NCBI GenBank assembly: GCA_021772215.1
Contig: JAJFMK010000198.1
Span: 1-5,269, forward strand
Direction: 5' to 3'
Origin: Chlamydiota bacterium
GTDB lineage: Bacteria > Chlamydiota > Chlamydiia > Chlamydiales > JAJFMK01
DNA: 5,269 nucleotides
In this document: positions 1 through 4,038 of the stretch, in pieces
Numbering within the stretch: the stretch's first letter is position 1
Layout: every line of letters starts with the position of its first letter
Notes under the pieces: model-generated
Told to the model about the DNA's origin: nothing
What the model saw: only the letters and a program-made list of their open reading frames with translations
Databases searched by the model: none
Program-made: the position numbers and the translations under genes

Positions 1-261
1 TACACTAGAAAAAAACCAATCTCCCCCCTCCTCTATATCCTCATTATTATAGGTTAGTCTGCCATTAGCAATCTTGGTAAAGCGATGTTCAAAATCATTT
101 TTAGCCTGATTAAAGTGTCCATTGCCAATCTGTTGAGTTGGGCGATCAAAGGGCAGATTTATGTCATCTGGTCTTACGTAACCCCTACGGTTATCCTGCT
201 CCCCTCGAAAAAGAGCTTCAAAAAAGTCGCCCATATTAACATTTTGCGCTGGTCTTACCAT
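1..261 (-). CDS. Hypothetical protein, N-terminal 87 residues (runs off left edge)
   Basis: An open frame runs leftward from an ATG at 261-259 to the window edge with no stop, giving 87 codons. The product begins MVRPAQNVNMGDFFEALFRG and continues polar and charged (rich in Asn, Asp, Arg, Phe), ending in an acidic stretch (NNEDIEEGGDWFF). There is no signal peptide or membrane segment in the visible part. The start is well supported: GGAGGA lies 7 bases before the ATG (read leftward), and a promoter-like pair lies further upstream. I do not recognise the family, and too little is visible to give a function. The gene diverges from the large orphan gene at 452 and shares its AT-rich promoter region, so the two may be co-regulated; that is inference. 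The opposite-strand frame at 85-267 is a shadow of this gene. Confidence 0.72.
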   Translation of the reverse strand, partial: MVRPAQNVNMGDFFEALFRGEQDNRRGYVRPDDINLPFDRPTQQIGNGHFNQAKNDFEHRFTKIANGRLTYNNEDIEEGGDWFFSSV

Positions 262-267
262 AACTAA

Positions 268-273
268 TCCTCC
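268..273 (-). promoter_or_regulatory. Shine-Dalgarno of the leftward gene
   Basis: Read leftward the sequence is ACGGAGGATTAGTT followed by ATG. GGAGG is a near-complete anti-16S match at a 7-base spacing from the ATG at 261. This site is the main reason for accepting the truncated leftward gene and for choosing its start. Confidence 0.75.
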
Positions 274-289
274 GTAAATTTAGAGGCTA

Positions 290-318
290 ATTCTAACAAA
301 AAACATTCATTTAGTAAA
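290..318 (-). promoter_or_regulatory. Candidate promoter of the leftward gene
   Basis: Read leftward, TTTACT (318-313, four of six matches to TTGACA) is followed after 17 bases by TAGAAT (295-290, five of six matches to TATAAT). A TG one base before the -10 (TGTTAGAAT) makes it an extended -10. Transcription would begin around 281-284, leaving a short leader of about 20 bases before the ATG at 261. The -35 hexamer lies inside the left arm of the dyad at 311-338. The call rests on pattern only. Confidence 0.5.
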
Positions 319-338
319 GGTATTAAAACATTTACTAA
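311..338. repeat. 8-bp dyad over the leftward -35 (possible operator)
   Basis: TTAGTAAA (311-318) and TTTACTAA (331-338) are perfect inverted copies separated by 12 bases. The arm centres are 20 bp apart, close to two helical turns, which suits a dimeric DNA-binding protein. The left arm contains the -35 hexamer of the leftward promoter, so a bound protein would occlude it. Chance is a real alternative in such AT-rich sequence, although the arms carry G and C at matching positions. Confidence 0.4.
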
Positions 339-349
339 TAATTAAAATT

Positions 350-366
350 AAATATATTATATATTT
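350..366. repeat. 17-bp AT-only palindrome
   Basis: AAATATAT and ATATATTT flank a single central T, giving a perfect 8-bp inverted repeat. It lies midway between the two divergent promoters, upstream of the rightward -35 region. It could be a protein-binding site, a flexible or bent upstream element, or a chance product of near-pure A/T sequence; the last is quite likely. Confidence 0.3.
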
Positions 367-386
367 TACATTTAACACTCAAATCT

Positions 387-417
387 TTATACTTTCTTTA
401 ATGTATTATATTATAAT
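387..417 (+). promoter_or_regulatory. Candidate promoter of the large orphan gene
   Basis: A perfect TATAAT sits at 412-417. No strong -35 is present: the best candidate is TTATAC (387-392) at a long 19-base spacing, so promoter strength may rest on the -10 and the AT-rich upstream DNA. Transcription would start near 424, giving a leader of roughly 28 bases before the ATG at 452. Other TATATT-like hexamers nearby make the exact site uncertain. Tolerance of weak -35 elements and AT-rich spacers is known for chlamydial sigma-66 promoters, but the host is not established here. Confidence 0.45.
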
Positions 418-440
418 CTACCCTTAACACAGATAAATGT

Positions 441-444
441 GAGG
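441..444 (+). promoter_or_regulatory. Shine-Dalgarno of the large orphan gene
   Basis: GAGG at 441-444 (within GTGAGG) lies 7 bases before the ATG at 452-454. It fixes that ATG as the start of the 734-codon frame. Confidence 0.65.
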
Positions 445-451
445 CAAAATA

Positions 452-2656
452 ATGAGTAATAACTTCAATCCTATAGCTAACAGAGTTAAAGACTTTGCTA
501 ATAGCATGATAGACCAGCCTGCAGTCCAAGCTGCCGCTTATTTAACCGCTGCCACAGGGTTCATCTATGCCCTTGGCCACCGCTTGGGCCGAGGCAAGCA
601 TGAAGAAGCAAGGTTCGATTTGGCCGTCGATACGTTTAAGCTTGAAAGAGAGGTTGAAGAGCTAACTTCTCAGTTGGAGAAGAAGTATGCAGAGCTTGAC
701 GGAGAGGTCAATAAACTTAAAGCTCACCGTGATGCAAAAGGGTTAGAGCTTGCCAAAAGTGAGCTCACCTTAGAGCGTGGCGACAAATTTGACCCTTCTC
801 TTCTTGATCCAAGGATCAAAGGTTTCGTAGAATCAAACTGTATAGATATCCCATTGTCACAGATCAGTGGCATTGCTCCCGGAGTTGAGCTATTTCTGAC
901 ATCAAGGAGTGGTAGAGAGGTAAGAACCCCAGGATTTCAACCACCTACAAAAACGCAGATTGCTACTGCAATCAGCAACTACGGCACTCTTGCCAGCGCT
1001 GCCTATCTGCTGCAGAACATCGACAAGCTCATGCCAAATACTCCTAATAGAGCTGAAAAAATCCTCGCAGCTAAAGCTACCCTTTTAACTATAATGGGTT
1101 TTAGAGCTAAGTCCGCAGCTCCAGGGCTTGGAGCTCTAGCCGGCGAAATGGGTGGACTAATCTTAAGAGCTATAAAAAATATCACACCAGATTTTTCAAG
1201 AAAAACGGCTCCCCCAGCTCCCCCAGCTCCCCCAGCACCTCCGGCACCAACACTAATAGGAGCTCCTCTGGCACCTCCACCAGCAGCTCCCGCTCCTGCA
1301 CCTAGCCGTATGAAGTACTATGCAACTGCTGCTGCTCTGGCATCAGTCGCAACGGCAGCCGCTGCTGCTGCTGGGAACAGAGATGCTCTTATAGAACTTG
1401 GTCAGGAAACTGCTCAAAAATGGGATGACGTCACCGATTTTGTCCAAAGTTATTGGGGAGCTTTAGCTGGAGTAGCAACTCTTGGCGTTAGCTTTAAAGG
1501 CTATAGAGATGGCCTTGATGTTGAGGCCTTAAGGCAGATCGAAGCTAAAAGGAATCACCCTGAAGCTCAAAAAATGCAAATCGAAGAGAATCTTAAAAAG
1601 GCCGCTCAGACAGCTGTTATACTAGAAAGAGAGAGAGAGAGAATAGATCAAAACTTCAAAAAGGCAATGCTTGTTATCGAAAGAGAGACGCGCGCCAATG
1701 GCGGTATGATCTCAACCGAAAAGCTCTACCAAAAACTACAAGAGGAAGGTCTTTTAAAGCGTGGGCTTGGTAGAACTGCCCAGCTCGCTGGAAAGGCTGT
1801 CAACAATATGCAAGCCTTTGATAAGTCCTCTGGACTTGGCAAGGTAGCCGCTACCATGGCAACTCTTGCTGCTGTTGACCACTATCTCGTAAAACATGGC
1901 GCCCCTGAGTCAGCGCTGATCGCTAACCGCCTACTCATCGCCTCTACAATTGCTGGCGCTGCTGTTAAAACTGACCGCTTAGCTGTTGACTATCCTAAGA
2001 GCGCTGCTACGATCGCTGCCTCAGCTGCCTTAGGCACTTCAGTCTTAGTAATTGGCCCTGAAAACACCGCTAAAGGCGTTGCTGCTGCAACCGCACTTGC
2101 CGCTAGCGGCGCTGCTCTCTTTGGAGCCTACCGCGTCGCTCAAATGGTTCCAGGATGGCTTCAAAGTGGATACAGCAGTGCACAAGATACTTCTGCTTAC
2201 ATCTACAACAGACTACCTATGATGCCCTCTTTTGGTGCAGCCCCTGTAGTCGTTGAAGAAGAAGTAGTGCCACAGCCAGAGCAAATTGTTGAGCCAGCAC
2301 CTAAGCAAGTTGCTGAGCCAGATCCTGAGCCGCAGACTGAGGTTAATATAAGGGAAAAAGAACCCATCGTCTTAGGCAAGGTTATTGAAGATGAAAAGTG
2401 GGATCTCGAATCAGAACCATCTTCCTCAAGTGATTCCGACCTTGAAAGAGTTGGAACGCCTGAAGATCATGAGATTGACAAATCTCTTACTGAACCAGAG
2501 CCTGAGCCAGAGTCAGAACCTGTAAAAGCTGAAGCTCCTAGAACATGGAAGTCCCTATTCCAGTTCAACTTTGGTATCAGACAGAGACTTGAAAGTGTTG
2601 CAACTAGCATTCAAAGCCTGTTCGCTAAAATGTTTGGATGGTCTACAAAAGAATAA
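452..2656 (+). CDS. Large two-lobed hydrophobic/coiled-coil orphan protein
   Basis: This 734-residue protein belongs to no family I recognise. The N-terminus (MSNNFNPIANRVKDF) is polar with no classical signal peptide, as in many type III secretion substrates, though this is not diagnostic. Lobe 1 has a hydrophobic segment at about 23-42, a charged coiled coil at about 52-108 and Ala/Leu-rich helices at about 168-240. An Ala/Pro linker (253-284) and an Ala-rich helix (about 288-308) lead to lobe 2: a hydrophobic segment at about 333-348, a coiled coil at about 358-432 and Ala-rich hydrophobic helices at about 462-565. The tail (about 600-697) is acidic and rich in Glu, Pro and Ser, with an SSSSDSDLE cluster. 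The last 38 residues form a basic, amphipathic-looking segment (RTWKSLFQFNFGIRQRLESV). The lobes appear to be an internal duplication. A membrane-associated structural or secreted host-interaction protein is plausible but inferred. Ala codons are largely GCT, and the gene looks less GC-rich than the two genes downstream. Confidence 0.88.
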   Translation: MSNNFNPIANRVKDFANSMIDQPAVQAAAYLTAATGFIYALGHRLGRGKHEEARFDLAVDTFKLEREVEELTSQLEKKYAELDGEVNKLKAHRDAKGLELAKSELTLERGDKFDPSLLDPRIKGFVESNCIDIPLSQISGIAPGVELFLTSRSGREVRTPGFQPPTKTQIATAISNYGTLASAAYLLQNIDKLMPNTPNRAEKILAAKATLLTIMGFRAKSAAPGLGALAGEMGGLILRAIKNITPDFSRKTAPPAPPAPPAPPAPTLIGAPLAPPPAAPAPAPSRMKYYATAAALASVATAAAAAAGNRDALIELGQETAQKWDDVTDFVQSYWGALAGVATLGVSFKGYRDGLDVEALRQIEAKRNHPEAQKMQIEENLKKAAQTAVILERERERIDQNFKKAMLVIERETRANGGMISTEKLYQKLQEEGLLKRGLGRTAQLAGKAVNNMQAFDKSSGLGKVAATMATLAAVDHYLVKHGAPESALIANRLLIASTIAGAAVKTDRLAVDYPKSAATIAASAALGTSVLVIGPENTAKGVAAATALAASGAALFGAYRVAQMVPGWLQSGYSSAQDTSAYIYNRLPMMPSFGAAPVVVEEEVVPQPEQIVEPAPKQVAEPDPEPQTEVNIREKEPIVLGKVIEDEKWDLESEPSSSSDSDLERVGTPEDHEIDKSLTEPEPEPESEPVKAEAPRTWKSLFQFNFGIRQRLESVATSIQSLFAKMFGWSTKE
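1208..1243 (+). repeat. 9-bp in-frame tandem repeat encoding Ala-Pro-Pro
   Basis: GCTCCCCCA occurs three times exactly (1208-1234), followed by a diverged copy GCACCTCCG (1235-1243) and a partial unit. It encodes Ala-Pro-Pro repeats at residues 253-264, the start of the flexible linker between the lobes. The unit is a multiple of three, so slippage would change linker length without breaking the frame. Confidence 0.85.
1628..1642 (+). repeat. AG dinucleotide tract inside the orphan gene
   Basis: Seven AG units plus one A run without interruption and encode alternating Arg-Glu (residues 393-397, RERER) in the second coiled coil. Gain or loss of one unit would shift the frame and truncate the protein within lobe 2. 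The tract is short for a contingency locus, so it may simply reflect an Arg/Glu-rich coiled coil. Confidence 0.8.
2492..2521 (+). repeat. Degenerate Glu-Pro tandem codons in the acidic tail
   Basis: Five six-base GAR-CCN-like units in a row encode EPEPEPESEP at residues 681-690, with one Pro codon changed to Ser. A looser version with the same flavour (EPAPKQVAEPDPEP) occurs at residues 614-627. The segment is probably extended and flexible, spacing the C-terminal amphipathic segment away from the hydrophobic lobes. Confidence 0.6.
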
Positions 2657-2674
2657 TCACTTTTCTTTCGTGAC

Positions 2675-2741
2675 AAAAGCGCGCTCCTCTGCTAAAAAAT
2701 CTCTATTAAGGAGATTATATGGAAGAGGGCGCGCCTTTTTT
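2675..2741 (+). promoter_or_regulatory. Terminator-like stem overlapping the start of the next gene
   Basis: AAAAGCGCGCTCCTCT (2675-2690) can pair with AGAGGGCGCGCCTTTT (2724-2739) through four A-U pairs, a G-C, a bulge, five G/C pairs, a G-U and four more pairs around one bulge. The right arm runs into six T's (2736-2741), the form of an intrinsic terminator. The loop carries the Shine-Dalgarno and ATG of the gene at 2719, and the right arm lies in its codons 2-7. It could end most transcripts of the orphan gene, act as an attenuator for the enzyme pair, or limit ribosome access. The 32-33-base loop is longer than usual, but the inner hairpin at 2698-2716 would shorten it. The structure was found by eye and not folded. 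Confidence 0.45.
2698..2716 (+). promoter_or_regulatory. Hairpin sequestering the Shine-Dalgarno of the VOC-like gene
   Basis: AATCTC (2698-2703) and GAGATT (2711-2716) are perfect inverted copies around a 7-base loop (TATTAAG). The ribosome binding site AAGGAG (2708-2713), 5 bases before the ATG at 2719, is half in the loop and half in the 3' arm, so hairpin formation would partly mask it. This suits translation that depends on an upstream ribosome, a bound factor or temperature. The six-pair stem is modest and may be only weakly inhibitory. Confidence 0.5.
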
Positions 2742-4038
2742 ATGGCAAAGATATCCCGAAACTGAAAAGTGGCTACTAAGTCAACTCGAAAGGCTTAGTA
2801 GCGGCAACACTGCGCTAGCCCAATTTTCCAAGGACCTCGTTAAATATACCAGCAGCCGTATCTTCGACTGGGTCTCTCATATCAAAATTAAGGAAGCTGC
2901 CCCCCTTCTAGATCTAGGCTTTACCGAAGAAAATGAGGGACTCTTTGCCCATTTTGGCGCCCAGTTTCCACGCGTACGGATCGTCAAGGATGCGCCCGAA
3001 GGGGTCGTGGTTGTAGTCGATGAGATCTCCAACTTCTTTATGTGCCACCATATCTCTAATGCCATAGAGGGAACCCCCTTTTCTCCCTATCGACGAGGCG
3101 TCGTTTCCGTTGAAGAGACCTCGTTTGAGGTGATCGAGCGACGTGGAACGCGAGAGATAACTCCTATTAACGAATCCTCAGAGGCGATCCAGGCTTATCT
3201 CACCTGCCGTGAGCTCTGGCAAAGGCGCCCCCGAGAGGGCTACCCTGACCTAGCTCTCCTAGACCAGGCGATTAACCTCGCCCAAGAGATCTGCAACCTT
3301 TTGGGGCAAGATCGAGCTGCCTATCTCGTTTTAGAGGTGGAGCGCGAATATTGGCAGAGCAAGAACAGGGCGGGACAGATCCAAAAAGCGAGGCAAGACC
3401 GCCTCGGCCTCGGCTGGAGCAACCATGATCACCACACCTTTCGCTCCTCTAGGCACACCTTTCGTAAGCTAATCGAGCTCTTTGAAGTGCTCGGCTTTAC
3501 CTGCCGTGAGCGCTTCTATGCTGGCGAAGAGGCGGGCTGGGGCGCCCAAATAATGGAAAACAACCGCGTCCCCGCTGTCCTCTTCTTAGATGTCGACCTC
3601 GACCCACACGAAATCGCCATCGACTACGAGTGGAGCAATTTAAATGAGCGCAATGAGCTTGGCACCGTGGGCCTCTGGTGCGCCCTTCATGGCGACTCTA
3701 TCCTCTCAGCCGGTATGCACCATCTTGAGGCGCAGTTCACCTTTGAGCAGCTAAAAAGTGATCTTGAAGAGTGCTCTATCGAGATGATGCAGCCCTTTAG
3801 CGACTTTTCCTACCTCAAGCAGGCCTTTACCAAAGGCGAAGTGTGGCACGTCAAAGAGGATCGTCTACAAAATCTGCTTAAGAAGAGCCTCATTACCAAT
3901 GACCAGGCAGAAAAGTTCAGAAGAGAAGGGGCCATCGGCAGCCACCTCGAAAATCTGCAGCGACGAGAAGGATATAAAGGCTTTAACCAAAAAAACGTCA
4001 GCTATATCATCGCTAAGACAGACCCGAGAAAACAGTGA
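2719..4038 (+). CDS. VOC-fold protein, possibly DUF1338/HglS-like dioxygenase
   Basis: This 439-residue soluble protein has no signal peptide or membrane segment. The ATG follows AAGGAG by 5 bases, and the next in-frame Met is residue 108, so the start is secure. Residues 234-292 (SNHDHHTFRSS, then helix FRKLIELFEVLGF, then VPAVLFLDVDL) have the strand-helix-strand pattern of VOC metalloenzymes. They contain HHTFR (238-242), comparable to the HxxxR motif (HGAIR, HGAFR) of DUF1338 proteins. Residues 333-355 (MHHLEAQF, then EECSIE) resemble the second metal-His region of YdcJ/HglS (INHL, then PECGIE), making His335 the likely ligand. The third ligand, normally a C-terminal Glu near EQRG..LTP, is not obvious there; a similar ERRG..ITP (Glu140 to Pro149) lies in the N-terminal half. 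HglS converts 2-oxoadipate to D-2-hydroxyglutarate with loss of CO2. The coupled downstream dehydrogenase fits that role. The family link is motif recall, not a search; another VOC enzyme or an inactive relative remains possible. Confidence 0.5.
   Translation: MEEGAPFLWQRYPETEKWLLSQLERLSSGNTALAQFSKDLVKYTSSRIFDWVSHIKIKEAAPLLDLGFTEENEGLFAHFGAQFPRVRIVKDAPEGVVVVVDEISNFFMCHHISNAIEGTPFSPYRRGVVSVEETSFEVIERRGTREITPINESSEAIQAYLTCRELWQRRPREGYPDLALLDQAINLAQEICNLLGQDRAAYLVLEVEREYWQSKNRAGQIQKARQDRLGLGWSNHDHHTFRSSRHTFRKLIELFEVLGFTCRERFYAGEEAGWGAQIMENNRVPAVLFLDVDLDPHEIAIDYEWSNLNERNELGTVGLWCALHGDSILSAGMHHLEAQFTFEQLKSDLEECSIEMMQPFSDFSYLKQAFTKGEVWHVKEDRLQNLLKKSLITNDQAEKFRREGAIGSHLENLQRREGYKGFNQKNVSYIIAKTDPRKQ

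Noticed and set aside
85..267. 60-codon rightward frame with a hydrophobic start
   Set aside because: It lies opposite the leftward gene at 1-261, which has a far better Shine-Dalgarno and promoter; no ribosome binding site precedes this frame.
804..819. Inverted repeat TTGATCC-AA-GGATCAA
   Set aside because: Its 2-base centre is too small for an RNA loop with all seven pairs formed, and it sits within ordinary coding sequence; probably chance.
1003..1185. 60-codon leftward frame inside the orphan gene
   Set aside because: It is fully inside the 734-codon gene and its Ala/Leu content simply mirrors the Ala-rich coding strand.
2670..2698. Possible promoter with GTGACA and TAAAAA at 17-base spacing ahead of the VOC-like gene
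   Set aside because: The -10 is poor and falls in an A-run; an internal promoter cannot be excluded, but the hexamers alone do not support it.
2571..2765. 64-codon rightward frame bridging the orphan gene and the VOC-like gene
   Set aside because: It overlaps both well-supported genes out of frame, shows no domain features, and crosses the structured junction.
2877..3065. 62-codon leftward frame inside the VOC-like gene, and a similar one at 4745-4942
   Set aside because: Both are inside long supported genes, without ribosome binding sites or recognisable motifs.
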